From NCBI RefSeq assembly GCF_017377775.1, contig NZ_JAFVLN010000007.1, forward strand, positions 404,728-468,727: a DNA stretch of 64,000 bases. Reading direction: 5' to 3'. The notes beneath the pieces were generated by a model, which was given only the letters and a program-made list of their open reading frames with translations, was not told the origin of the DNA and searched no databases. This DNA is from Streptomyces sp. VRA16 Mangrove soil (GTDB taxonomy: Bacteria > Actinomycetota > Actinomycetes > Streptomycetales > Streptomycetaceae). How positions within the stretch are numbered: the stretch's first letter is position 1; every line of letters begins with the position of its first letter. The position numbers and the translations under genes are program-made. Shown piece by piece: positions 8,790-17,381 of this stretch.

Positions 8790-9992
8790 GTGCAGCGCCT
8801 CTACGACTTTCTCCGCAGGCACCCGACATGGGTCGACGGCTTCTGGGCCGTGGTCCTGCTCGGGATGTCCGTGGTGAGCGTCAGCAGCATCAACGGCGCG
8901 CCCTCGCGGGGCAACGAGGCGGCGGGCATCGCCTGCGCCCTCCTGCTCAGCGTGGTCGTCACGCTGCGCCGCCGGATGCCCGAGCGGATGCTGGTCCTCG
9001 CGATCGTGGCGGGCGTCGCCCAGCTGATCCTCGACGCGGAGACGAGCCCGGCGGACTTCGCGATGCTCGTCATCGTCTACACGTGTGCCGCGGACGGGGC
9101 CCGCTGGTCGTCCCGGCTCGCGCTCGGCGCCGGACTGTGCGCGGCGCCGCTCGCGCAGCTGCGGTGGCCCGAGGCGCACGCCAGCGGCGCCGGGCAGATC
9201 GCCGTCACGGTCTTCACGATGGTGCCGTTCGCCCTCGCCTGGGTCCTCGGCGACTCGCTGCGCACCCGCCGCGCCTACCTGGCGCAGCTGGAGGAGCGCG
9301 CGGCCCGCCTGGAGAAGGAGCGCGAGGCCCAGTCGAAGGTCGCGGTCGCGGCCGAACGGGCACGGATCGCCCGCGAGCTGCACGACGTCGTCGCGCACAA
9401 CGTGTCGGTGATGGTGGTGCAGGCCGACGGCGCCGCATACGTCCTCGACACCGCCCCCGACCAGGCGAAGAAGGCCCTGGAGACCATCTCGGGCACGGGC
9501 CGGCAGGCGCTCGCCGAGATGCGCAGGCTGCTCGGCGTGCTGCGCACCGGGGAGCGCGAGGCGGGCGAGGCGTACGTGCCGCAGCCCGACGTCGAGCAGA
9601 TCGAGGACCTCGTCGAGCAGGTGCGCACGGCGGGCCTGCCGGTCGACTTCAAGGTGGAGGGCACCCCGCGCCCGCTGCCCAGCGGCGTCGAGCTGACCGC
9701 GTACCGCATCGTCCAGGAGGCCCTCACCAACACCCGCAAGCACGGCGGGCCGAACGCGGGCGCGAGCGTCCGCCTCGTCTACTTCGACGACGGGCTCGGC
9801 CTGCTCGTCGAGGACGACGGCAAGGGCGCCCCGCACGAGCTCTACGAGGACGGCGGCGCCGACGGCCACGGCCACGGCCTCATCGGGATGCGGGAGCGCG
9901 TCGGTATGGTCGGCGGCACGCTGGACGCGGGGCCGCGCCCCGGAGGTGGCTTCCGCATCAGCGCCCTGCTGCCGCTCAAGCCCGCTCATTGA
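8790..9992 (+). CDS. Sensor histidine kinase, NarL-partner (HisKA_3) type
   Basis: 400 residues from a GTG at 8790. Four to five transmembrane segments occupy about 15-155, with little extracytoplasmic sequence, suggesting it senses a signal in the membrane. A coiled segment then leads to the HisKA_3 box (ARIARELHDVVAHNVSVMVV), with phospho-acceptor His198, and an HATPase_c domain (AYRIVQEALTNTRKHG; GHGLIGMRERVGMVGG). The cognate regulator starts 42 bp downstream. It is the common intramembrane-sensing kinase type of Streptomyces; the signal is unknown. Confidence 0.93.
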   Translation: MQRLYDFLRRHPTWVDGFWAVVLLGMSVVSVSSINGAPSRGNEAAGIACALLLSVVVTLRRRMPERMLVLAIVAGVAQLILDAETSPADFAMLVIVYTCAADGARWSSRLALGAGLCAAPLAQLRWPEAHASGAGQIAVTVFTMVPFALAWVLGDSLRTRRAYLAQLEERAARLEKEREAQSKVAVAAERARIARELHDVVAHNVSVMVVQADGAAYVLDTAPDQAKKALETISGTGRQALAEMRRLLGVLRTGEREAGEAYVPQPDVEQIEDLVEQVRTAGLPVDFKVEGTPRPLPSGVELTAYRIVQEALTNTRKHGGPNAGASVRLVYFDDGLGLLVEDDGKGAPHELYEDGGADGHGHGLIGMRERVGMVGGTLDAGPRPGGGFRISALLPLKPAH

Positions 9993-10033
9993 CACGTACC
10001 AGCCGACACGTACCAGCGAAGGAACGGGAATCG

Positions 10034-10705
10034 ATGTCGATCAAGGTCATGCTCGTCGACGACCAGGTGCTGCTGCGCACCGGCTTCCGGATGGTGCTCG
10101 CCGCACAGCCGGACATGGAGGTCGTCGCCGAGGCCGGCGACGGCGTCGAGGCGCTGGAGGTGCTGCGCGCGACCGCGGTTGACGTGGTCCTCATGGATGT
10201 ACGGATGCCGAAGCTCGACGGCGTCGAGACGACCCGGCGCATCTGCGCCGACCCGAACCCGCCCAAGGTCCTCATCCTGACCACGTTCGACCTCGACGAG
10301 TACGCGTTCTCCGGGCTCAAGGCGGGCGCGTCCGGTTTCATGCTCAAGGACGTGCCGCCCGGCGAGCTGCTCACCGCCATCCGCTCCGTGCACAGTGGTG
10401 ACGCGGTCGTCGCCCCGTCCACCACCCGGCGCCTGCTCGACCGGTTCGCCCCGATGCTGCCCAGCACCTCCAAGGAGCCGCAGCACAAGGAGCTGGAGCG
10501 GCTCACCGAGCGCGAGCGCGAGGTCATGGTGCTGGTCGCCCAGGGCCTGTCGAACGGCGAGATCGCGGCCCGCCTCGTGCTGTCCGAGGCCACCGTGAAG
10601 ACGCACGTGGGCCGCATCCTGACCAAGCTCGGTCTGCGCGACCGCGTCCAGGTCGTCGTGCTCGCCTACGAGACCGGCCTGGTGCGGGCCGGCGGACAGG
10701 GCTGA
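10034..10705 (+). CDS. NarL/LuxR-family response regulator
   Basis: 223 residues. The receiver domain has the acidic pair VDD at 8-10, phospho-acceptor Asp55 (LMDVRMP), and the conserved T and K (LILTTFD; GFMLKDVPP). The C-terminal LuxR helix-turn-helix reads LTEREREVMVLVAQGLSNGEIAARLVLSEATVKTHVGRIL. It follows its kinase after 41 bp with a GAAGGAA ribosome site, so the two form an operon. Targets are unknown. Confidence 0.95.
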   Translation: MSIKVMLVDDQVLLRTGFRMVLAAQPDMEVVAEAGDGVEALEVLRATAVDVVLMDVRMPKLDGVETTRRICADPNPPKVLILTTFDLDEYAFSGLKAGASGFMLKDVPPGELLTAIRSVHSGDAVVAPSTTRRLLDRFAPMLPSTSKEPQHKELERLTEREREVMVLVAQGLSNGEIAARLVLSEATVKTHVGRILTKLGLRDRVQVVVLAYETGLVRAGGQG

Positions 10706-10712
10706 GGCCCCG

Positions 10713-11819
10713 TCAGCGCAGCACGCCCTCGATGAAGTCCCCGCCGAGGCGCGACACCACGCCCAGATCCAGCTGGTGCTGCACATAGCGGCCTTGGCGG
10801 CGGGTCGTGACCAGGCCCGCCTTCTTCAGCACCGACAGGTGCCGGGATATCTCCGGCGCCGTCATGCCGTGCGCGTCGGCCAGCTCGCCCGTCGTGTACG
10901 AGCCGCGCGCCAGGTGGCGGCACAGACGCATCCGCACCGGGTGCGCGAGGGCGGACATGCGCAGGGTCAGCTGCTCGACGGAGGGTGGCGCGGCCGGACC
11001 CGGCGAGGAGATCGGGTACGTGATCATCGGCTGCCAGCCCTTGCGGTGCAGCACCCACAGGTGCGGCCAGCCCAGGCTGGTCGGCGTCAGGATCAGATGG
11101 CCGCCGTCCGTGGCCGTGCGGCCCACGCTGATCTTGTCGACGACGATCGCCCGGCCCGGCTCGTCCAGCGTGACCGAGGGTGAGATCGCCGCGAGCGCGT
11201 CCTTGAGCCCCTTGCGGCGCAGCAGATCCGTCTTGAGCCGGGCGTCGGCCGCCACCTGGTGCTGGACGCGCCCCCACACGTCTGCGAAGAACGCCTCGTC
11301 GCAGTCCTGCAGCAGCTCGCGGAACCAGGTCCTGATCACGGGCGGGTCGTCCAGCAGACGCTGGGTGAAGCGCACTTGGTGCGTGCCGCGGGCCGCCGCG
11401 AGCTCCAGCGCGCGCCGGCGGGCGCCCGGGTCGGCCAGCCGGTTACCCGGCCGCTCCGCGTACTCCGACTGGCAGGTGAACTCCAGGGCGGCGTCCACGA
11501 ACTGCTCGTCGGAGAGCTTGTCCAGCAGGTCCAGTTCCTCGGCGAGCGTGGCCCCCGGCAGCGTGCTGTGGCCGGCGATCCCGGCGGACGGGGTGAAGAC
11601 GTCCGAGAACGTCGTCCGCCACAGGAAGTCCGCCTCGCACAGACGGTCCGCGAGGCACGGGTCGAGACCGGCCGAGACGCTCGTCGTCCACCCCTGCAGC
11701 CCCGGGTGGTGGGCGGGCTCCGACAGCGCGTGCAGTGCCATGCCCAACTCGGCCAGGGGCGAGGGCACGACATGGATCCGCTCGGCCGGCAGGCCGGTGA
11801 TGTCGATGCTCACGCTCAT
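10713..11819 (-). CDS. ArsR-type regulator with large N-terminal domain (DUF5937-like)
   Basis: 368 residues from the ATG at 11819 (MSVSIDITGLPAERI); a start 15 bp upstream is possible. The N-terminal 280 residues resemble the DUF5937 domain found in actinobacterial regulators. The last 90 hold a winged helix of ArsR type (SALAHPVRMRLCRHLARGSYTTGELADAHGMTAPEISRHLSVLKKAGLV). It ends 7 bp from the convergent response-regulator gene. The N-terminal domain probably binds an effector; nothing in the sequence identifies the ligand or the operator. Confidence 0.85.
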   Translation of the reverse strand: MSVSIDITGLPAERIHVVPSPLAELGMALHALSEPAHHPGLQGWTTSVSAGLDPCLADRLCEADFLWRTTFSDVFTPSAGIAGHSTLPGATLAEELDLLDKLSDEQFVDAALEFTCQSEYAERPGNRLADPGARRRALELAAARGTHQVRFTQRLLDDPPVIRTWFRELLQDCDEAFFADVWGRVQHQVAADARLKTDLLRRKGLKDALAAISPSVTLDEPGRAIVVDKISVGRTATDGGHLILTPTSLGWPHLWVLHRKGWQPMITYPISSPGPAAPPSVEQLTLRMSALAHPVRMRLCRHLARGSYTTGELADAHGMTAPEISRHLSVLKKAGLVTTRRQGRYVQHQLDLGVVSRLGGDFIEGVLR

Positions 11820-11938
11820 GACCCCATGGTGCATGCCCCCACTGACAACCGGGTCGTCGATTGACGGCTCCCGTCAATCGACGTGACCCGGCATCGGCGG
11901 CGGCCGCAGTCTCGTAGTCATCGCCCCCTAAGGCCACC

Positions 11939-12015
11939 GAAAGCCAGTAGAAGCCATGGAAAGCGGCTGAAAATCGCTGAAAGTCGCTGAAAGCATTCGA
12001 AGGCAGGCGAAAGGT
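11939..12015. repeat. Helically phased GAAA/GAAG tracts
   Basis: GAAA or GAAG starts at 11939, 11959, 11969, 11979, 11989, 11999 and 12009, almost exactly every 10 bp, with a one-base-off copy at 11950. The core is AAATCGCTGA/AAGTCGCTGA. This stands out in a region of over 70% GC and lies in the 247-bp gap between the divergent ArsR-type gene and the small ORF at 12066. Phased A-tracts usually bend DNA. Confidence 0.6.
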
Positions 12016-12065
12016 CTTTTTGCGGGCGCGGAGTGACAATTGAGATGATGAGCGAGGTGGTCACC

Positions 12066-12287
12066 ATGACCGTCACCCAGCAGTACGCCCTCGATCTCTA
12101 CCGGGCCGCGCAGCGCGGCGAACCGGCCCCGCCCGCCCCCTACCGGCACGAGGCGGCCGTCCTGCGCGAGCTGCGCGACTACCGCCGCTTCCGGGCGGTT
12201 GTGGCGGAGCGCCCGGCCCGGGGCCGCATCAGGGCGGCCCTGGCCCGGCGCTTCTCCGCCCGTCGCGGTCACACCGCCGGGTGCTGA
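12066..12287 (+). CDS. Small basic protein, function unknown
   Basis: 73 residues (MTVTQQYALDLYRAAQRG ... ARRFSARRGHTAGC) starting at the ATG after a good GAGGTGG ribosome site. In-frame ATGs at 12045 and 12048 would add a few residues. It is Arg- and Ala-rich with an Arg-rich C-terminus and no membrane segment. It resembles the short hypothetical proteins often annotated next to regulators in Streptomyces. It ends 10 bp from the convergent threonine-aldolase gene. Coding bias looks genuine, but there is no domain to assign. Confidence 0.6.
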   Translation: MTVTQQYALDLYRAAQRGEPAPPAPYRHEAAVLRELRDYRRFRAVVAERPARGRIRAALARRFSARRGHTAGC

Positions 12288-12297
12288 GCCCGGTCGC

Positions 12298-13488
12298 TCA
12301 CGGCAGCCGCCGTACGAAGTCCGCGACGGCCGCGCGGACGTCGTCGGGGCTCCACTCCAGGCCGGCCGCGGCGACCGTCACCTCGGTGACCGCGCATCCC
12401 GGCACCTGACTCGTGGGCCACCAGCGCCCGAACAGCTGGACCTTCGTCTCCTCCGCCTGCGTCAGCGCCGCCTCGGTGAGCACCTCGGCGTCGTAGGGCA
12501 GCAGGACCCGGAACTGGTGCGTGTGCGGCTCCTCGGGGTGGACCCGGGCCCATGGGATCCCCGCGTCGGCCAGCCCCTCGCGCAGCGCCGTCGCGACCAC
12601 GCGCGCGTGCGCCACGTAGTCCGGCAGCCTCGGCAGCTCGTGCTCCAGCCCCGCCAGCGCCGCGATCGCCTGCGGGTACTGGTGGAAGACCTGGCCGCCG
12701 TAGCGGTGCCGCCAGGCCCTGGCCTCGTCGACGAACGACTGCGGGCCCGCGAGCGCCGCGCCGCTGAGGCCGCCGAGCGACTTGTAGAACGACACGTACA
12801 CGCTGTCCGCGAGGTCGGCGATCTCGTGCAGCGGGCGCCCGAAGCGCGTCGTGCACTCCCACAGGCGGGCCCCGTCGAAGTGGATCACCGCTTCACGCGC
12901 GCGTGCCGCTTCGCAGACCTCCTCCAGCTCCTCCCACGTGGGCAGCACGTATCCCGCGTCCCTGAGCGGCAGTTCGAGCATCAGCGTCCCGAACGGCTCG
13001 TCCAGGCCGTGCACCTCGGCGGCCGTGATCTGGCGCGGCTCGGTCGTCGGGTGCACCGTGCGCAGGCCGGAGACCGTGGTGAGCGCCTCGCGCTCGTGGA
13101 CCTCGGGGTGGCCCAGCGGGTGCAGGGCCACCGTGGAGTTGCCGGTGCGGCCCGCCCAGCAGCGCAGGGCGACCTGCTGCGCCATGGTGCCGGTGGGGAA
13201 GAACGCGGCCGCCTCCTTGCCGAGCAGCCCGGCGACCTTCGCCTCCAGTTCGGCGACGACACCGTCCCCGTAGAGGTCGACGTCGCCCGACAGGTCGGCC
13301 ACGGTGCCGGCGACCTCGGTCAGGCGCGCCCAGTGCTCGCCGATCGTGGGCACGTGCGGGCCGCGCGCCAGGGTGCGCTCGACGCTCCGCCAGGCCGCGA
13401 GCCGCCGCGCGGTCCGCCGCTTCTCGTCGCTCGCGTTCTCGTCGCCCGTGTCGACGGGCCGTTCGCTGTTCTCTTTCGCCGGACTCAT
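12298..13488 (-). CDS. Threonine aldolase/beta-eliminating lyase family PLP enzyme
   Basis: 396 residues from the ATG at 13488. This is a PLP fold-type I enzyme of the low-specificity threonine aldolase group. Seen are SGDVDLYGDGVVAELE, FFPTGTMAQQVAL, the PLP-aspartate segment VIHFDGARLWE and the lysine segment YVSFYKSLGGLSGAAL. It probably cleaves L-threonine-type beta-hydroxy amino acids to glycine and an aldehyde. It is longer than typical LtaE (about 340), with a charged N-terminal extension (KENSERPVDTGDENASDEKRR). It is divergent from the cofactor operon. Substrate preference cannot be read from the sequence. Confidence 0.87.
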   Translation of the reverse strand: MSPAKENSERPVDTGDENASDEKRRTARRLAAWRSVERTLARGPHVPTIGEHWARLTEVAGTVADLSGDVDLYGDGVVAELEAKVAGLLGKEAAAFFPTGTMAQQVALRCWAGRTGNSTVALHPLGHPEVHEREALTTVSGLRTVHPTTEPRQITAAEVHGLDEPFGTLMLELPLRDAGYVLPTWEELEEVCEAARAREAVIHFDGARLWECTTRFGRPLHEIADLADSVYVSFYKSLGGLSGAALAGPQSFVDEARAWRHRYGGQVFHQYPQAIAALAGLEHELPRLPDYVAHARVVATALREGLADAGIPWARVHPEEPHTHQFRVLLPYDAEVLTEAALTQAEETKVQLFGRWWPTSQVPGCAVTEVTVAAAGLEWSPDDVRAAVADFVRRLP

Positions 13489-13658
13489 GACCGGATCATG
13501 TCGCACGAGCCCGCGCCTGCCCGCGCCTGCCCACGGGTGTCTCGTACGCGCGTGCGCTTGCCCACAGCCTGTGGACAGCCGAGGCCCGCCCGCCCAGATA
13601 GCGTTAACATGACGAGAAATCGTCCGGTACCCCGAGCGGACTGGAACGGAAGGCCCCC

Positions 13659-14597
13659 GTGACACCTCCTTCGAACCCGCGGAACGAGCCCGACCCCAAG
13701 GACCCCTCCGCCCGGCCCGCCCGCCTCGGCGTCGGTGTCGTCGGCGCGGGCCGGGTGGGCCCCGCCCTCGCCGCGTCCCTGCAGCTCGCCGGACACCGTC
13801 CGGTCGCCGTCTCCGGAGTCTCCGACGCGTCCGTGCGGCGCGCCGCCACCATGCTCCCCGACGTCCCCCTCGTGCCGCCCGCCGAGGTCCTCGCGCGCGC
13901 CGAGCTCGTGCTCCTGACCGTCCCCGACGACGTCCTGCCGGGCCTCGTCGAGGGCTTCGTCGAGACCGGCTCGATCCGCCCCGGACAGCTGCTCGTGCAC
14001 ACCTCGGGGCGGTACGGCACCAAGGTCCTCGACCCGGCCCTGCGCGCGGGCGCCCTGCCGCTCGCCCTGCACCCCGCGATGACGTTCACCGGCACCGCCG
14101 TCGACGTCCAGCGCCTGGCCGGCTGCTCGTTCGGCGTGACCGCCCCCGAGGAGCTGCGGCTCGCCGCCGAGGCCCTGGTCATCGAGATGGGCGGCGAGCC
14201 CGAGTGGATCGAGGAGGAGATGCGGCCGCTGTACCACGCGGCCCTCGCCCTCGGCGCGAACCACCTGGTGACCCTGGTCGCCGAGTCCATGGAGCTGCTG
14301 CGCGACGCCGGTGTCTCCGCCCCCGACCGGATGCTCGGCCCGCTGCTCGGCGCGGCGCTGGACAACGCGCTCAGGTCGGGCGACGCGGCCCTCACGGGCC
14401 CGGTCGCGCGCGGCGACGCGGGCACGGTCGCCGCGCACGTCTCGGAGCTGCGCCGGCACGCGCCGCAGACCGTCGCCGGGTATCTCGCGATGGCCCGCGC
14501 CACCGCCGACCGCGCCCTCGCGCACGGGCTGCTCAAGCCGGAGCTCGCCGAGGACCTGCTCGGTGTCCTCGCGACCGGTGCGGAGGAGACCCGATGA
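13659..14597 (+). CDS. Rossmann-fold oxidoreductase-like protein with DUF2520
   Basis: 312 residues from a GTG at 13659. An N-terminal NAD(P)-binding fold (GVGVVGAGRVGPALAASL near residue 25; LVLLTVPDDVLPGL) is followed by an all-helical DUF2520 domain (PLYHAALALGANHLVTLVAE). It is the first gene of the operon and overlaps panC by 4 bp (ATGA). A homologue also sits directly upstream of panC in mycobacteria (from memory the Rv3603c locus). The fold resembles ketopantoate and pyrroline-carboxylate reductases, so a reductase step feeding PanC is an attractive guess but is unproven. Confidence 0.85.
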   Translation: MTPPSNPRNEPDPKDPSARPARLGVGVVGAGRVGPALAASLQLAGHRPVAVSGVSDASVRRAATMLPDVPLVPPAEVLARAELVLLTVPDDVLPGLVEGFVETGSIRPGQLLVHTSGRYGTKVLDPALRAGALPLALHPAMTFTGTAVDVQRLAGCSFGVTAPEELRLAAEALVIEMGGEPEWIEEEMRPLYHAALALGANHLVTLVAESMELLRDAGVSAPDRMLGPLLGAALDNALRSGDAALTGPVARGDAGTVAAHVSELRRHAPQTVAGYLAMARATADRALAHGLLKPELAEDLLGVLATGAEETR

Positions 14598-15589
14598 GCT
14601 CGTCGAACACGCGCCTTCTCCACAAGGGCGAGGAACTGCGCGCACGCACGCGTGCCGGGCAGCGCGTCGTCGTCATGACCATGGGCGCCCTGCACGAGGG
14701 CCACGCCACGCTCGTCCGCACCGCCCGCGAGCGCGCGGGCGACGACGGCGAAGTGGTCGTCACCGTCTTCGTGAACCCGCTGCAGTTCGGCGCGGGCGAG
14801 GACCTCGACCGCTATCCGCGCACCCTGGAGGCGGACGTCAAGATCGCCGAACAGGCGGGCGCGGACGCCGTGTTCGCGCCGTCCGTCGACGAGGTCTACC
14901 CCGGCGGACAGCCCCAGGTCCGGATGTCGGCGGGCCCGATGGGCGAGCGCCTCGAAGGCGCCTCGCGTCCCGGCCACTTCGACGGCATGCTCACCGTCGT
15001 CGCCAAGCTGCTGCACCTCACGCGCGCGGACGTCGCCCTCTTCGGGCAGAAGGACGCCCAGCAACTCGCCCTGATCCGGCGGATGGTGCGCGATCTGAAC
15101 TTCGACGTGGAGATCGTCGCCGTCCCCACGGTCCGCGAGCCGGACGGCCTGGCCCTCTCCTCGCGCAACCGCTACCTGTCGACCGAGGAGCGGCGCAGCG
15201 CGCTCGCGCTCTCCCGCGCGCTGTTCGCGGGCCGCGACCGGCACGCCGCCCAGGAAGCCCTGCGCGCGCGGGCCGCCGAGAGCCCCACCACGCGCGCGCG
15301 TGCCCGCGCGCTCGACGCCCTGGGCGAGGCCCGCGCCGCCGCCGACGCGCACGCGGTGGCGTCCCCCGGCGGTCCCGCGAGCGTCCTCGCGGCGGCCCGC
15401 CAGGTCCTGGACGAGGCCCGCCGCCTGCGTCCCCCGGTCGAGCTCGACTACCTGGCCCTCGTCGACCCGTCCGACTTCGGCGACGTACGAGGCGACTTCG
15501 AGGGCGAGGCCGTCCTCGCGGTCGCCGCGCGGGTCGGCACCACCCGGCTGATCGACAATCTGCCCCTGACCTTCGGAGGTCGACTGTGA
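14594..15589 (+). CDS. panC: Pantoate-beta-alanine ligase (pantothenate synthetase)
   Basis: Joins D-pantoate and beta-alanine with ATP to make pantothenate in the cytosol. The 331-residue protein shows the nucleotidyl-transferase motifs: VVVMTMGALHEGHATLV, FVNPLQFGAGEDLDRYPRT, ALFGQKDAQQLALIRRMV and GLALSSRNRYLS. It is slightly longer than typical PanC (about 280-300) because of an Ala/Arg-rich insert around residues 205-255 (ARAAESPTTRARARALDALG). It overlaps both neighbours by 4 bp, so it is tightly coupled within the operon. Confidence 0.97.
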   Translation: MSSSNTRLLHKGEELRARTRAGQRVVVMTMGALHEGHATLVRTARERAGDDGEVVVTVFVNPLQFGAGEDLDRYPRTLEADVKIAEQAGADAVFAPSVDEVYPGGQPQVRMSAGPMGERLEGASRPGHFDGMLTVVAKLLHLTRADVALFGQKDAQQLALIRRMVRDLNFDVEIVAVPTVREPDGLALSSRNRYLSTEERRSALALSRALFAGRDRHAAQEALRARAAESPTTRARARALDALGEARAAADAHAVASPGGPASVLAAARQVLDEARRLRPPVELDYLALVDPSDFGDVRGDFEGEAVLAVAARVGTTRLIDNLPLTFGGRL

Positions 15590-17376
15590 CGAGCACAGGC
15601 ATACGTCTGCACGCACCAGCCCCCGGCTGGAGCATCGAGGCCGACGTGGTCGTCGTCGGCTCCGGGGTCGCGGGACTGACCGCCGCGCTGCGCTGCGAGG
15701 CCGCGGGGCTGCGCACCGTCGTCGTCACCAAGGCCCGCCTCGACGACGGCTCCACGCGCTGGGCCCAGGGCGGCATCGCGGCCGCGCTCGGCGAGGGCGA
15801 CACCCCCGAGCAGCACCTGGACGACACCCTGGTCGCGGGCGTCGGCCTGTGCGACGAGAACGCCGTGCGCACCCTGGTCACCGAGGGCCCCGGCGCGGTA
15901 CGCCGCCTCATCGACGCGGGCGCCCGGTTCGACGAGGCCGAGGACGGCTCGCTCGACCTGACCCGCGAGGGCGGCCACCACCGGCGCCGCATCGTGCACG
16001 CGGGCGGCGACGCCTCCGGCGCCGAGGTCTCCCGGGCCCTGATCGAGGCGGTACTTGCGCGCAAGAAGGGCGGGCGCGAAGCGCCCTCGGCCGAGGGCGG
16101 TGGCGGGCGACGGGCGGGCGGCGTCGAGACCGTCGAGAACGCGCTGGTGCTCGACCTGCTGACGGACGCCGAGGGCCGCACCGCCGGTGTCACCCTGCAC
16201 GTGATGGGGGAGGGCCAGCACGACGGTGTCGGTGCCGTCCTCGCCCCGGCCGTCGTCCTCGCGACCGGCGGCATGGGCCAGGTCTTCTCGGCGACCACGA
16301 ACCCGCACGTGTCCACGGGCGACGGCGTCGCCCTCGCCCTGCGCGCCGGCGCCGAGGTCAGTGACCTGGAGTTCGTCCAGTTCCACCCCACCGTGCTCTT
16401 CCTGGGCGCGGACGCCGAGGGCCAGCAGCCGCTCGTCTCCGAGGCCGTCCGCGGTGAGGGCGCCCACCTGGTCGACGCGGACGGTGTGCGCTTCATGGTG
16501 GGCCAGCACGAACTCGCGGAGCTGGCACCCCGGGACATCGTCGCCAAGGGCATCACGCGCCGCATGCTGGAGCAGGGCGCCGACCACATGTTCCTCGACG
16601 CGCGGCACTTCGGCGCCGAGATGTGGGAGAAGCGGTTCCCCACCATCCTCGCCGCCTGCCGCGCCCACGGCATGGACCCGATCACCGAGCCGATCCCGAT
16701 CGCCCCGGCCGCGCACTACGCCTCCGGAGGGGTGCGCACCGATCTGCACGGCCGCACCACGGTCCCCGGCCTGTACGCGTGCGGCGAGGTCGCCTGCACC
16801 GGCGTGCACGGCGCGAACCGGCTCGCCTCCAACTCGCTCCTCGAAGGCCTGGTCTACGCCGAGCGCATCGCGGACGACATCACGCGGGAGCACGCGGAGA
16901 ACGGCCTGCACGCGCGCGTGCCCGCGCCGGTCGACCACCCCGACACCCCGACCCACCCGCTGCTGCCCGCCGAGGCCCGCTTCGCCATCCAGCGTGTGAT
17001 GACCGAGGGCGCCGGCGTACTGCGCTCCGCGGACTCCCTCTCCGATGCCGCCGCCCAGCTCGGCCGCATCCACGCCGACGCGGCCAACTCCCTGACGGAG
17101 CACGGCAAGACGGCCGTCCCCGGCGTCGACACCTGGGAGGCGACGAACCTCCTGTGCGTGGCCCGCGTCCTGGTCGCCGCCGCCCGCCGCCGCGAGGAGA
17201 CCCGCGGCTGCCACTGGCGCGAGGACCACACGGACCGGGACGACGCGAACTGGCGCCGCCACATCGTCGTACGCCTCAATCCGGACCGGACTCTGGCCAC
17301 GTACACCACACAAACAGCAGACTTCCCGGCAACAGCCGTACCGGCTGCAACAGCACAGAACTCTCAGGAGCAGTGA
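15586..17376 (+). CDS. nadB: L-aspartate oxidase
   Basis: FAD enzyme that oxidises L-aspartate to iminoaspartate, the first step of de novo NAD synthesis. 596 residues from a GTG at 15586, preceded by GGAGG. The FAD-binding fold (DVVVVGSGVAGLTAALRCEAAG) is near residue 20, followed by STRWAQGGIAAAL, RIVHAGGDASGAEVSRAL, FHPTVL and the C-terminal flavin segment ACGEVACTGVHGANRLASNS. A Gly/Arg-rich insert (about 163-182, KKGGREAPSAEGGGGRRAGG) lengthens the protein compared with E. coli NadB (540). The quinolinate synthase gene nadA is not in this window. Confidence 0.96.
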   Translation: MTSTGIRLHAPAPGWSIEADVVVVGSGVAGLTAALRCEAAGLRTVVVTKARLDDGSTRWAQGGIAAALGEGDTPEQHLDDTLVAGVGLCDENAVRTLVTEGPGAVRRLIDAGARFDEAEDGSLDLTREGGHHRRRIVHAGGDASGAEVSRALIEAVLARKKGGREAPSAEGGGGRRAGGVETVENALVLDLLTDAEGRTAGVTLHVMGEGQHDGVGAVLAPAVVLATGGMGQVFSATTNPHVSTGDGVALALRAGAEVSDLEFVQFHPTVLFLGADAEGQQPLVSEAVRGEGAHLVDADGVRFMVGQHELAELAPRDIVAKGITRRMLEQGADHMFLDARHFGAEMWEKRFPTILAACRAHGMDPITEPIPIAPAAHYASGGVRTDLHGRTTVPGLYACGEVACTGVHGANRLASNSLLEGLVYAERIADDITREHAENGLHARVPAPVDHPDTPTHPLLPAEARFAIQRVMTEGAGVLRSADSLSDAAAQLGRIHADAANSLTEHGKTAVPGVDTWEATNLLCVARVLVAAARRREETRGCHWREDHTDRDDANWRRHIVVRLNPDRTLATYTTQTADFPATAVPAATAQNSQEQ

Positions 17377-17381
17377 CCGAC

